DNA from: Cristatella mucedo
Lineage: Eukaryota > Bryozoa > Phylactolaemata > Cristatellidae
Reading direction: 5' to 3'
DNA length: 64,000 bases
NCBI GenBank assembly: GCA_009760855.2
Contig: WPIO01000007.1
Span: forward strand, 9,243,501 to 9,307,500
Shown: positions 9,536 through 19,490 of the stretch, in pieces
How the letters are laid out: every line of letters starts with the position of its first letter
Numbering within the stretch: the stretch's first letter is position 1
Position numbers and translations under genes: made by a program
The notes under the pieces: generated by a model
Databases searched by the model: none
Seen by the model: only the letters and a program-made list of their open reading frames with translations
Told to the model about the DNA's origin: nothing

Positions 9536-10397
9536 TCAGGAGGATACATAACTGACCAAGATGTTTACTCTTAGTTTTCCAGTTTTATCAATGAAGTAAT
9601 AGTCTGTCGGTAATCTTGTAAAATAAACATAATACTTTAAGTCAACACCTGTTGGAGAAGTATTTATAGCTCTTACATCTCCAGATACAGCAGTTGTATC
9701 AGTATTAGGTTTTAGAGACATACAATTAGATGCTCCAACAGCCATAACATTTGATATCATTATAGGTGGAGCTGTTTTATTTGTCCACGAATAAGGTGTC
9801 GATAGATTTAGTATTGAGTTCTTTGCATTGAGATCCATTGATAGAGCTAGTACTTCTGTTATTTTTTAACTGTTTTATCTACATGAGATTTAGTCGCAAC
9901 ATCAGAAGGATTAACAGGATTTGCGACATTAGTTATTAAATATCCACCCATATCAATATTTGTTGTTGAAGGAGATGCTTTTAATAATACATCCCTCTTC
10001 ATTCCACCATATGTAACACAATATAATAATCATTTAATACTACTGGCTTTCCATTACATGAATTCCAATAAGTAGATGTTATAGCAAAGCTATTCATGTT
10101 TAAATCTCCAGTCATTGTATCACGAGTTCTTTTAACATAATTACTTACTTGACTAACATTGACGGCATCAGTAGGATTAACACCTGCTCCAAGATTAGTA
10201 ATTGTCTTACCTCCAAGATTAAGTGTTGTTCCTGTATTAACAACAAATTTAGCATCTGCATAAGATTTTATTACAACATCACTATCATTAATTGGATCAG
10301 ATAAATTAATAATTCGATTTCGATTTGCATTCAAATCTAATAGATATCCATTAACTTTTGAAACATAGTCAGTTGAATTAAACTTTGAAATTTTCTA
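9536..10397 (-). pseudogene. Phage tail-fibre-like repeat protein (fibre gene 1)
   Basis: Two open pieces (9999-10334 and 9536-9838), with matching sequence in other frames between them, form one gene. It has repeats of the pattern N.I.NLSDPIN.SDVV.KSYAD, spaced about 40-45 residues apart, as in the shafts of phage tail fibres and in the three genes at 19.5-22.4 kb. The C-terminal part is beta-rich without repeats, like a receptor-binding head. The start motif ATATATAGAAA at about 10400 is followed by ATT where ATG is expected. A frameshift lies near 10010. It overlaps the end of the nuclease gene. Confidence 0.7.
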
Positions 10398-11081
10398 TAT
10401 ATTCATTGATTACTATTTTACTTCTATTTAATACTTCTCTAACTGCTGGAACAATTCTTGCAAACCTTCCATAATCTTCTTCTTCAACAACTTGTATTTC
10501 TACTTTTTTATATAATATTTTATATCAAAACAAAAACTCTTTTATTTGAGAATCTACCATAATCAGAAATTATATCAAATTCGAAATCAAAGTATTTCTC
10601 ATCTTTCAGTAAATACATGAAAAGTGGTTCGCGAATGGGCATGTCAAAATTTTAATCTGTCTTTATTCTTACTGTACCTGCTGCAACATAATCTTTAGGT
10701 ATATCATCACAATTTCATCCAGGAACAAATATTTCAAATTCTGAATAGAAACATCTGCTAAGTTTCAAAACCTGTAATCCTAGTAGGCACTGTGCAAGAT
10801 ATTGTTTTGGTACAAAATCTTCAACTATACTACGACTACATAAACATTTTATTTCTATTAGTGTATCTTGATCAATAATTCCACCTGGAGAATAGCGATA
10901 AACTCCATCACTAGTAAATCAATCATTTGCATTTTCAATATTTCTATCTAATTTCATTTCTAAATATTTAGCAGCTATTGGTTCAAATACTTCACCAAAT
11001 AACATTTGTGGGAATCTCATCGGCTGAGAGTTAGCAATATATTTTTTTAGTTTTCTATTAGCAATTAATTCTATATCATAA
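10378..11081 (-). pseudogene. YqaJ/lambda-exonuclease-like nuclease, 5' end lost
   Basis: The minus-strand reading gives FGEVFEPIAAKYLE (conserved Glu region), SPGGIID (Asp), LIEIKCL (the E-x-K of PD-(D/E)xK nucleases) and VPKQYLAQCLLGLQVL, the order found in YqaJ-type viral recombinase/exonucleases. Such enzymes process DNA ends during recombination-coupled replication. In-frame TGA, TGA, TAA and TAA codons interrupt it, and its 5' part is missing where the LINE-B fragment joins at 11081. The last residues overlap the start of fibre gene 1. Confidence 0.7.
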
Positions 11082-11261
11082 TCAACTGCTCTCCTAACTC
11101 TGCTATGCTTCCCATTTTCTCTTTGTTGCGTGAGACGAAGTCTGTTGGCTACCGAATGCATACCGAAAGCCGCTTAGGCTGTGAGTGCGCTATACAAAAC
11201 TCTCCTGCGTAACACCCACATGGTCTGTATGACTTTGTGGAGTTACTGACGGAGATACATA
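11082..11261 (+). repeat. LINE-B 3' fragment inside the Polinton
   Basis: A 180-bp, 5'-truncated LINE-B 3' end (ACCGAAAGCCGCTTAGGCTG ... CTCTCCTGCGTAACACCCAC ... GGAGATACAT), nearly identical to copies outside the element. It lies exactly between the cut end of the capsid gene and the cut start of the nuclease gene, so its arrival coincides with a deletion of Polinton sequence. Confidence 0.9.
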
Positions 11262-11636
11262 CACACCCTCTTTCAATGGAAGGCTTTCAATTTCTTCAAT
11301 ACCAATCCCAATTCTCATACTGTTGAATAACCAAGCACCAGCATTGCTAACTAGTCCAGCAGCAAGTGTTCTTTTAGGAGCAGTTAAAGGCCTATTAGCT
11401 GCATCAGCACCAGTATTAGGTACATGTATTTGTCCTTCAAGTAGAAGATATCCATCAGATAGAACGTAACACGTTTGTTGTTCACCAGGAACAATGAAAG
11501 AAATTAGTTTTTAAACACTATAAATTTCATTTCCATTAGTTTGATATAACTCTCTAAATTGATATTCTTTAAGTTTGTAATAAGGAAACTCGGGATCTCC
11601 AAGTTTGAGTATACTATCGATTGGTGCACTTGCCAA
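11262..11636 (-). pseudogene. Probable major capsid protein, N-terminal fragment
   Basis: About 125 residues remain. They contain YYKLKEYQFRELY, then a stretch ending LSDGYLLLEGQIHV, then WLFNSMRIGIG. This is the arrangement at the start of the double-jelly-roll capsid proteins of Polintons and adintoviruses. The gene then ends abruptly at the LINE-B fragment, so roughly three quarters of a typical 450-600-residue protein is gone. TTG stands where a start is expected after TATATAGAGAAGAA, and a TAA interrupts the fragment near 11513. The assignment rests on pattern and on location next to minor capsid genes. Confidence 0.6.
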
Positions 11637-11643
11637 TTCTTCT

Positions 11644-12236
11644 CTATATACTAATTAAAAAATTATTTCCTAGTTTGAATATATAAACCAGCTCCCATTT
11701 TTTCCTCATATTTCCACCATAACCATAAGCTATTTGAATTACTTTTGCTATTCTTTATATGCTTTAGGATCATTATCTTCAAGAGTCTCTGAGTAATCTT
11801 CTACTTCTTCCTCTTCTATTTTTGGTTTTCTACCTTTTTTAGATTTTTTCTAAGTAACCTGTTCAAGCAAAACTTTTTTTAGTTGAAGATTCATCTCTTT
11901 CATCTTTCTATCATAATCTTCATCCTTTCTTTTTCTTTCAAGCTCATATTCAAGTTCTTTCTTTCTTCTATCTTCTTCAAGTTTATCATCCATTTCTCTT
12001 CTTTTATTAGCATATTCTTGATCTATCTTTTCTTTCCTTGATTGTAGTTCAGTGAGTTTTCTTGCCTGATGCATTTCAATACCTTTGTTGGCAATTTTCA
12101 ATCCTGCATCAACAGCAGTACCCGCAGTACCTAAAACTTTATTAAATATATCAAGAGCATTGTCAAATTTTACTCCAGATCCGCGATATTTACCTCCAGG
12201 TATTTTATCATGACCAATTCTTGCATAGCTACCCAT
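11644..12236 (-). pseudogene. Coiled-coil virion-type protein, interrupted
   Basis: A 128-residue open frame with a Gly-rich start, a small hydrophobic helix and then about 70 residues of charged heptad-like sequence (KEKIDQEYANKRREMDD). After a TAG at 11850-11852 the same frame continues with a Lys/Glu-rich tail, and after a frameshift near 11750 coding-like sequence runs to a TAG at 11644. That stop is part of the TATATAG motif before the capsid gene. The start at 12236 follows AATATAGAGCA. Probably a structural or core protein; no family assigned. Confidence 0.5.
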
Positions 12237-12245
12237 TGCTCTATA

Positions 12246-13148
12246 TTACTTTGAAATTTCTATTGTTGCAACTACATCTGTAATTATATATACAGGATTT
12301 CCACTTTGATCTGTTAAACTTATCTTAAAACTACTTATTGCATCTATATCACCACGTGTTGGTAAATACAATACATTATGAATGTGTAAATCAACTTTAT
12401 CTCCAGGGTTAATATCATCGATATCTATAAAATATAAGGAAGTGCCCTGATCTAAAAATCCTTTTCTTTTTTCTTCATAATTCTTAAGAGGATCAACTAA
12501 ATCGCAATCGACACTTATCCACCTTATTCCTTTATTATCTGGTAATAACATTTCATTCCAAGCTTTAAAGATACCAGAAAAATACATTGCTTTTTCTATT
12601 GCTTCATATGGTGTTCCACCTACAAGAGAACTATCAAATGTTCCTTGTTGATTTGAGTTAAAACCAAGAGTATCACCGATTGAATTTACAGCAACATTTG
12701 AATTACTTCCAAGTAGAACAACATAATCACCAACTACTTGCATTAATATTATATCATCTGTATCAACACTAAATTTTATACCTGAACTAATTTTTTTAGT
12801 TGTATAATGAAAAGCACTAATTGTTGATGTTGTCGTTGATCCATTTTGAGCAACAATAGTTTTTGTTTGAGGTTCTGATAATGCTTTATTTAGAGCAGCA
12901 GTTATTTTATTTGAGTCATAATAACCAGGAGCAATTTTAATATATGCAGTACTTATATCAGTCATAGACTACTTAAACCAAAGTTTATCATTTACATCTT
13001 TAACAAAATTTGATATTACTTTATTAGTATAAGTGAACTCTAATCTTCGTAATCCAATTTTATTGTAACCCGAATCAGACCCCAGCATCAGCGGTGGATA
13101 TAATGTTTTTGACGCTGGACTACTTGTTCCAGTTAATCTTATTGACAT
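12246..13148 (-). pseudogene. Probable minor capsid (penton-like) protein A, split by one TAG
   Basis: Starts at 13148 after AATATAGAAA. The first 59 codons (YPPLMLGS...GLRRLEFTY) are separated by one TAG (12969-12971) from an in-frame 239-residue frame that continues with YIKIAPGYYDSNKIT and an LGF motif. This order (LYPP..., NN/ND, I.I..G.Y) is what I associate with the penton/minor capsid proteins of Polintons; single jelly-roll folding is expected but not shown. The single amber codon is the only lesion seen. It lies between the coiled-coil gene and a related gene. Confidence 0.5.
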
Positions 13149-13162
13149 TTTCTATATTAAAC

Positions 13163-14023
13163 TTAAAGAATTTCTATAGCAACAGTAATATTTTGAGAAT
13201 TAAAGTCTAATAGATTTTGGTTTTGATCTGTAATAGCAATTACTATATCAGAGATAGAATCACTAGCAACATTATGATACTCAATAGTTTTTGGTTCATA
13301 AATCATTAAGTTCCATGGATAAGCATCATACGGAAAACTAGCCAATACTTGTGATTCAGCTCAATTTATAAAACTAGTTCCACTTGCAACCATATTATAA
13401 TTTACAACTACAAAATCAATATTAGTTACAAATACTTCTTTTTCTGAAATAACTTTTGTGTTAGGTGCACAAACAACAGGTGTAATATCAGGATACATCT
13501 TAGCAAAGTCAGTAGCAGAAAGTATAGTATTAGCAGCAGCGGTAAACCCTAACATAGTAGAAAGAGTAGATTTACTTGCAAGGAATGTCCATCCAATAGG
13601 TAATATAATCCATGAGTTTGAAGTTGCAGTATCAAGACCTAGTTGAAACTTGTCCGTTGTTGCTCCAGATTGTGTAATTGAATTATTAATTGTATCTGCA
13701 ATTTCAACATTTATATCATCAGTTGTACCACCATATATTCTAGGTCTTAATGTTATAGTTTGTTCTGATCCACCAGTAACTCTATAAACAAAAGTATTAT
13801 TAGTTTCAGTTACATTTCTAATAGAGTTAGCTGAAGCGAATTTCTTAAAACAGATCTTAAAGTTTTTACCTCTTAGTAATATTGCTGTATTAACCTTAGC
13901 TCTTATTGGATTAGTATTTCCAGTTATATTGAAAACATACCCTTTTTTACTTGCTTGACTAGGTTTTCTAATACTTTCAAGACTCTTTAATATTTCACTA
14001 GCAATTTTTACCAAGTCACTCAT
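13163..14023 (-). pseudogene. Probable minor capsid/vertex protein B, split by one TGA
   Basis: A 220-residue frame (13361-14023) ends in TGA and continues in the same frame to 13163 (ASFPYDAYPWNLMIYEP). It has the DDIN..I...IN and LGF features shared with the neighbouring protein A, suggesting related beta-rich folds. The ATG at 14023 is preceded by ATATATAGAA. One premature stop is visible. The role as a vertex or fibre-anchor protein is inferred from position in the capsid gene block. Confidence 0.45.
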
Positions 14024-14048
14024 TTCTATATATTATATAAAAGATTGT

Positions 14049-15053
14049 TTATCTTTGCAACATATTTTTTTGAGCTTTTCGAGATGTAGCAAGATAATCA
14101 ACAGCAGCACTGATTGAACTTATTACACCTCTATTTCCAGCAGCAAGCTCACTTAACCATAAATCGAGTTTATCAAGTACTTCTTTTTCACTTTTTACAA
14201 ACAATGGAACAATCTCTATCCCTTTACCTGTATAATTAAGATAACTATAAATTAAATTTTCTACAGGTTTTCTTGAATCCAAAGCTCTCAATTGTGAAAG
14301 TAGAAATACAGCATCTGAATCAAATGACTTTTTATCTAATACTCTCATACTTTCTTTAGCACTTCTTACACTATTAGATACTGATCCTTTAGCTTTTATT
14401 TTATCAAGAAGATATTGTTTCTTTTCTTTTAGAGCATCGGTTTCAGATTCAGGTTCTTGAACAACAGGTTCTTGAACAACAGGTTCAGATTGAATAATAG
14501 GTTCTTGAACAACTGTTGCTTTTTTAACTCTCTCCCTAGGTCTCTTACCAGTTAAAGGATTAACATTAAGATGCTCTGCAATTCCTTTTTGAAGTGAACC
14601 AATTGCTTCTCTTACCTCTGGATTAGCAGAATATGTCTTAGCTTGATTTGCAATAGTTACCGCTTTTTTAGGTTTTCCTTCAGCAATAGCTTCAAATTCT
14701 TTTTTTACTATATTAGAAATATCTACAGGTGCTTTATACTCTAACAATCTTTTTGCTTCTTCTTTTTGTTCCATTTGAACTGCAAGTGATAGTCTAACTC
14801 TTTTTAATTTATCCATAACAATATTACCAGAGTTATCAGTTGATTTCTCTAATGCACGTTCATTTAGTTCGTGCTCAACTCTATCTCTTGCTTGTATCTC
14901 TGCTTCAATTCTTTGTATCTCTTGAGCATTATCAAGTATACCAGCAACACGTAAACTTTCTAAATTAGTAAGTTTATTCTCTAAATCTATTGCTTCTTGA
15001 ACAATTCCTTTGTATGGTCTGTTTTTACTTGCGAATATTTTACCATTTATCAT
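14049..15053 (-). CDS. Intact 334-residue helical protein of unknown function
   Basis: Fully open. Charged helical N-terminal half (residues about 20-100), a Pro/Val/Gln-Glu repeat linker (VVQEPVVQEP, about residues 190-205), then a helical C-terminal domain. Its ATG overlaps the TGA of the packaging ATPase (ATGA at 15050-15053), so the two are probably co-expressed. A motif GAATATAGGAGAAA precedes the ATG. A scaffold or capsid-assembly role would fit the neighbours, but I recognise no family. Confidence 0.75.
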   Translation of the reverse strand: MINGKIFASKNRPYKGIVQEAIDLENKLTNLESLRVAGILDNAQEIQRIEAEIQARDRVEHELNERALEKSTDNSGNIVMDKLKRVRLSLAVQMEQKEEAKRLLEYKAPVDISNIVKKEFEAIAEGKPKKAVTIANQAKTYSANPEVREAIGSLQKGIAEHLNVNPLTGKRPRERVKKATVVQEPIIQSEPVVQEPVVQEPESETDALKEKKQYLLDKIKAKGSVSNSVRSAKESMRVLDKKSFDSDAVFLLSQLRALDSRKPVENLIYSYLNYTGKGIEIVPLFVKSEKEVLDKLDLWLSELAAGNRGVISSISAAVDYLATSRKAQKNMLQR

Positions 15054-15733
15054 TTTCTCCTATATTCAATTAAAATAGTTATTAATTGTTTACCTGTACT
15101 ATCTACAGACCAAAATCTTCCTTCTGATTCTGTTTTAGTTAGATCAATAACACAAAAACTAAATCTATTTCTAGTGCAAGAATTAACCCATTCTTTAAAC
15201 ATTTTCTTATCTATATCACCAACATATGAATCACGAATGTATTCTATATCAGTATTATTTTGTTTAAAGATTATAATCATATTTATATTGTTTCTTATTT
15301 CTCTTCTAGGAATATTGGTAAATCCTTGAGCAAGATAAAATATATTTAATCCTTTATGTCTACCTCTAGTAAAATAATCTAATATCTTTGATTGATCTTC
15401 TGTCATTAAATCATCTAATACAGCAACATTCTTACAATTCCTGTATGAATCAACTTCTGGCATATTATCAATTCCATTAAACCAAACATAAGCAGGTTTA
15501 TCTTTAGTCATTGACATAAGACCACGATATAACTTTTGATCCAAACTTGAAGCAATGATTGTATATGTATCATAATTGAGCATACCATAAAATATCCAAT
15601 TCATTACTAAATGTGATTTACCCGTTCCACTTGGTCCAAGCACTAATGCTCTATTAGGAACTTTAGGTAATGGTTCTTTATGTCCAGTATCTATATCTTG
15701 TCCAAAATTGAAAGCTCTAACGTGCAAAGACAT
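15050..15733 (-). CDS. FtsK/HerA-type DNA-packaging ATPase
   Basis: Intact 227-residue ATPase that would pump the genome into the capsid. Walker A is GPSGTGKS (residues 33-40), Walker B is VAVLDD (about 103-108), followed by FYLAQGF, the sensor-like region of A32/FtsK-family packaging ATPases. I chose the ATG at 15733 over one further upstream because it directly follows AATATAGAAAAA and because the ORF upstream would overlap the divergent gene. It diverges from the zinc-ribbon gene at 15755 with only 21 bp between start codons and overlaps the next gene by 4 bp. Confidence 0.9.
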   Translation of the reverse strand: MSLHVRAFNFGQDIDTGHKEPLPKVPNRALVLGPSGTGKSHLVMNWIFYGMLNYDTYTIIASSLDQKLYRGLMSMTKDKPAYVWFNGIDNMPEVDSYRNCKNVAVLDDLMTEDQSKILDYFTRGRHKGLNIFYLAQGFTNIPRREIRNNINMIIIFKQNNTDIEYIRDSYVGDIDKKMFKEWVNSCTRNRFSFCVIDLTKTESEGRFWSVDSTGKQLITILIEYRRK

Positions 15734-15754
15734 TTTTTCTATATTATAATAGAT

Positions 15755-16099
15755 ATGGAAATATATTGTTTGAAGTGTAAAAAACAAACTGATACAATCT
15801 ATGAAGAGTATGTAGAAGTAGATAGTACGAAGGGAATGAGAGGAATGTTGAAATTAATTTGTACTATTTGTGATAGTAAGAAGTCAAAGTTTGTTAAATT
15901 AAGATCTGGAACAGGTATAGAACAAGCAAGTAAAGTTGGTAGAGGTAGAGAACCAACAAGTAAAGTTGGTACAGGTAGAAAACAGGTAAGTAGAGGAGAA
16001 GGATTTGATATGAAACAAATGATGTCAGAGATTAAAAAAGCTATCGAGCAATTAAAAAAAAGTAAAATCAATACCTTTAACAGATATAGAAATAAATAA
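15755..16099 (+). CDS. DUF5679-like zinc-ribbon protein, possibly the N-terminal part of the protease
   Basis: It begins MEIYCLKCKKQT and has a second pair (ICTICDSKK) about 30 residues on, the two-CxxC pattern of the short zinc-ribbon domain common in nuclear-replicating and giant-virus-related genomes. A basic Gly-rich linker with two repeats of SKVG.GR follows. The frame ends at 16099, but protease sequence begins about 40 bp earlier in another frame, across a run of eight A at about 16050. Either two overlapping genes or one gene broken by slippage. Confidence 0.6.
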   Translation: MEIYCLKCKKQTDTIYEEYVEVDSTKGMRGMLKLICTICDSKKSKFVKLRSGTGIEQASKVGRGREPTSKVGTGRKQVSRGEGFDMKQMMSEIKKAIEQLKKSKINTFNRYRNK

Positions 16100-16442
16100 T
16101 TATATAAAAGAATTAGATATAAAAAACTTTAGAGGTGTCTTTGCAAGAGATGAACTAACAAAGCCGTTAAGAGATGAATATCTTATTTGTAATACTGGTG
16201 ATTCACAAAAAGCAATATATCACTGGGTAGCACTAAAAAAAGAAGGAAAACAATGTTTTTACTTTGATTTATTTGGTGCTCCGTCAATGCCTGAAGTATT
16301 AAAATATTTTGGTGTTATACGAACATTTCAGACATTTAAGCTACAATAATACAGTCAAACAGATTGTGGAAGAAAGTGTCTAATCGTCTTACAACTAATG
16401 CAAGAATCGGATTTTGGATCGACAATGAAATTATTAATTTAA
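16059..16442 (+). pseudogene. Adenain/Ulp1-type cysteine protease, broken
   Basis: In Polintons this protease matures capsid proteins. Visible in one frame: IPLTDIEINNYI and FRGVFARDEL (typical N-terminal region), IYHWVALK (catalytic His), FYFDLFG (catalytic Asp), and QTDCGRKCL (catalytic Cys). All three catalytic residues remain. A TAA lies seven codons before the Cys (about 16348), and the start of the domain is out of frame with the upstream zinc-ribbon ORF, so the copy is not functional as read. Confidence 0.78.
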
Positions 16443-16472
16443 TTAAAAACATTTTCTTTTCCTTGTATAATA

Positions 16473-16970
16473 ATGGAAAAAGTAGTACTTGAAAATGCCT
16501 CTGTTGTAATTCCTAAAGGAAAACCAGCTCGTGTTCATATTGAAGAGAAAATGAGCGGAGATTCTAAACCTTACTTCAATGCATGGATTTATATCACTGA
16601 AGATATGAGGTCTGTTCTAGAAGATATTGCTAATAGAGCAAGTATGAAGCTTGAGTACAGTGGATATGATATGAGTGCTGGTGCAACTATTGGTATAAGA
16701 ATTGCATTTGGTATTAAACCAAGTATATTCTTTGATCAAAAGAACAAACAAATAAAGTTCGGTTGTGTTGCTGAAATAATTCAAAAATTTGGTAATGACT
16801 TTGCTGTTACAGATATTCTAGATGGTGGTTATGTAACTAAAGATTCTAATAATTCAGAAGAAAGACTTAATATTAGATTGAAGATTTAACAAGTTAAAGT
16901 TTATCCTGTAGATGCAAAACAAGAAAAATTTAATCCTGCTGATTATCAGATACTAACAAAACACATGTAA
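16473..16970 (+). CDS. Unknown Polinton protein, 138 residues, possibly longer
   Basis: Open frame of 138 residues with alternating beta-strand pattern, no transmembrane segment and no recognised motif. In-frame sequence continues past the TAA at 16887 for 26 codons (VYPVDAKQEKFNPADY) to 16970, suggesting a late premature stop. The ATG follows TGTATAATA, not the TATATAGAAA motif. Confidence 0.55.
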
Positions 16971-16988
16971 AATAAAAAAAAATTAGAT

Positions 16989-17765
16989 TTAGATCTTTCT
17001 TTTACTTATAGATAACATCTTATCAACAAGAGTCTTTGCATAATTAGTTATTTTACTTATACTTGATGGATTTGATACTTCGTCTTTTAAGAATTCCATT
17101 GCAAATGAATTGTCTAGTAAACCACTACTAATATTAAGACCAAGACCTAAACGACTCTTTGCTGACATGATCGCTGCATCCATTTTTGCATCATTATGAG
17201 CATAAGCCGGCTGACGCGGATCAAGAGAAATACGAGGTGCTGATTCTGCTAAAACCATATCAGATAAATTTCTTATTTCTGTTCGTTTTGGTTTAGACAT
17301 TGAACTTGTCTCAGTGTAATCATGATCATGAATAAGTGCACGCGCATCCAAATCATTTACACCAGTTTATCCTTGATCCATACGTTTTCCAAACTAGGTG
17401 CCTGGGCCCACAAAACTATAAGCACCTGTATTGTTGAAGGAACCATTTGGTACATTTTCTGATTGAACACCTTTTGGCAATTTCAAATGAAATTCTCCAC
17501 CACCAGATAACTTATTTATAATATCCACGATTCCTGAACGTTGTCTTCTATTTACTTTTAATAGTTTCAAAGAGAGATTCAATTGTGATCCAATTTCTTT
17601 TGATCTACTCTTTTCTATTCTTGCTAGTTGAGTATTAGTGAGAAGAATGGGAATACTACCTGCCAAATCTGAATGCTTAAGTCTGATTGAGATAGGTTCT
17701 TTTGAACTATGTATTTGTTTCACTTGATGATTGGATAGAGTTAATTTAGTTTCATGATAACTCAT
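16989..17765 (-). pseudogene. Minor virion protein with parvovirus-VP1-type phospholipase A2 domain, interrupted
   Basis: Two open frames (17394-17765 and 16989-17351) lie in one frame, separated by a TAG after FVGPGT and by a TAA 8 codons later. Across them run the calcium-loop motif GPGT, then N.LDARALIHDHDY, the HDxxY active-site pattern of parvoviral VP1 phospholipase A2 domains. Such domains help virions leave endosomes. The N-terminal 120 residues are basic and include a Gly-rich segment (LSGGGEFHLKLP). ATG at 17765 follows ATATATAGAA. The active-site residues are still present. Confidence 0.72.
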
Positions 17766-17814
17766 TTCTATATATAATAAAATATTCTAAACAGATAAAA
17801 AACAACATATAGAA

Positions 17815-18373
17815 ATGAATCAAGATAAAATTGATGCACTTAGAGAACGTGTCAATGAGTTGTTGGATTACAATCCATATTCAAGAGTATTCTGATGGAG
17901 AGTTGATAGAGGAGGGAAAGCAAATGCTGGAAGTATTGCTGGAACAATTGATAACACTACTGGATATAGAAAAATAGCAATAGATGAAAAAATATATTAT
18001 TCTCATAGATTGGCATTTTTAATAGTAACAGGTAAAATGCCTTTACATGAAATAGATTGATAACGATAAACTAAATAATAGTTTTAATAATTTATGTGAA
18101 GCAACATCATCTGAAAATAATAGAAATAAACCAAAACGAAAAGATTTATCATCTCATTTTATTGGTGTTTGCTTTGATAAAAGAGCAAACAAATATAAGG
18201 CTTATATTAGAATAGATAGACATTTATATCATTTGGGTTATTTTTGCAATGAAGAAGATGCAGCAACAGCTCATGATATGGAAGCAATTCGTTTACACTT
18301 ACAATTTGCACAATTAAATTTCACTTATTGTCTTACAGAAGATAACAAACTTGTTCGTTACACTGACTTATAA
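17815..18373 (+). pseudogene. HNH-AP2 homing-endonuclease-like gene, broken
   Basis: N-terminal part ends with YSHRLAFLIVTGKMP and E-I-D, the usual run-up to the HNH site. A one-base disruption follows the EID at about 18055, and the catalytic His position is lost. Downstream, in the shifted frame, an AP2-type DNA-binding domain is clear (FIGVCFDKRANKYKAYI ... HLGYF ... EDAATAHD). A TGA at 17893-17895 also interrupts the N-terminal part. HNH-AP2 genes are mobile endonucleases of phages and large viruses. It starts after ACATATAGAA, so it has acquired or shares the element's start motif. Its tail overlaps the convergent gene by 16 bp. Confidence 0.75.
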
Positions 18374-19478
18374 TTTTTACATCGTGTCTTCATATCAACT
18401 AGTAATTTTTTAACTTCTCGGTCTATTTCATCACTTGATTTACCTTGTGCAAACAATGTTGCATTAAGCATAGCACTCTCCGCTTTATAGTCGCATTCCT
18501 TTTTACCACCAACTTCTGTAGCTTCAAATTTTTTTATATCTCTTTTTAATTCTGGTGTGAAGCGTACTCCTCCATTTTCAACTAGTCTTCTTCCTTTTTA
18601 GTGTAGTTCAATCGATTCTTTACTTCCGAAGCTTGTACTGGTCCGCTAAGATTAATATCCCTTCCTGAGTCTATTAATTCTATCATATTATCTAAATCTT
18701 CAATAGCATTTCCTAATCGTTCTTTTTGAAGACTTAAAGCATTCATTCTTTGTTAATGTGTATCCATAGGTGGTGCTTTAGCAGTATACATAGTAGCATC
18801 AACTATTTTCTTTATTAGACTTGCAACAGCTACAGTTATCGAAACTTCTATTCCAACACCACTAATAAGACTAGCAATTAAAGTAATAATAGGTGCAATT
18901 AAAAAAGGTAAGAATCCTCCTCTAACTTCTAAGAAATTCTTTGACCAAGCTTTAGGATCTAATTGTGCAGCAGTCCAAGTTACTTCTCCAAAAATATCTT
19001 TTACCTGGATCTTTATACCAATCACTATTATCTGTTTCTGCTTCTAGTAACATATCATTTACATAACATCCTAGTCTTAATCCTTCAACCATTTTTTGCA
19101 GTCCTTCTTTTTTCTCTGTCATTGTTTTCCAAAAGACTTGTCCATACTTACCAGAACTAACATCATCTACTATTTCTTTTATAAATAAGCTTAGATAAAC
19201 TAATCCTGTTACACCAGATAGAAACCCACCTTGTACATATGCACCTGCACCAATTACTTTAAGAGACTGTAAAGCTTTAGGTACTGCTGCTGCAATCTTT
19301 TCAGAAGCAGATAATGATAATCTTGCAGCAATCTTTGGAACTACTTTTGTAATTACTTTTTCACCTACATTTGTAGCAGTTTTAACTCCATCTATTACAT
19401 CTTTAGTTTTTTTAACTCCTTTTTATCTTCTCTAACTTCTTTACCTCTTCTTGATTTTGTTTTGGATTTTTTCATCAT
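18358..19478 (-). pseudogene. Basic, membrane-segment-containing protein, frameshifted
   Basis: Starts near 19478 with a Lys/Arg-rich stretch. Readable pieces continue in alternate frames, including LPFLIAPIITLIASLISG (a membrane segment, about 18870-18920) and a hydrophobic Gly/Val-rich stretch further upstream (about 19180-19230). The C-terminal part is charged and helical. There are at least three frame changes (about 19420, 19020 and 18600). A basic N-terminus with amphipathic or hydrophobic segments could suit a membrane-active minor virion protein, but no family is recognised. Only 12 bp separate its ATG from fibre gene 2. Confidence 0.45.
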
Positions 19479-19490
19479 ATATTGTAAGTA

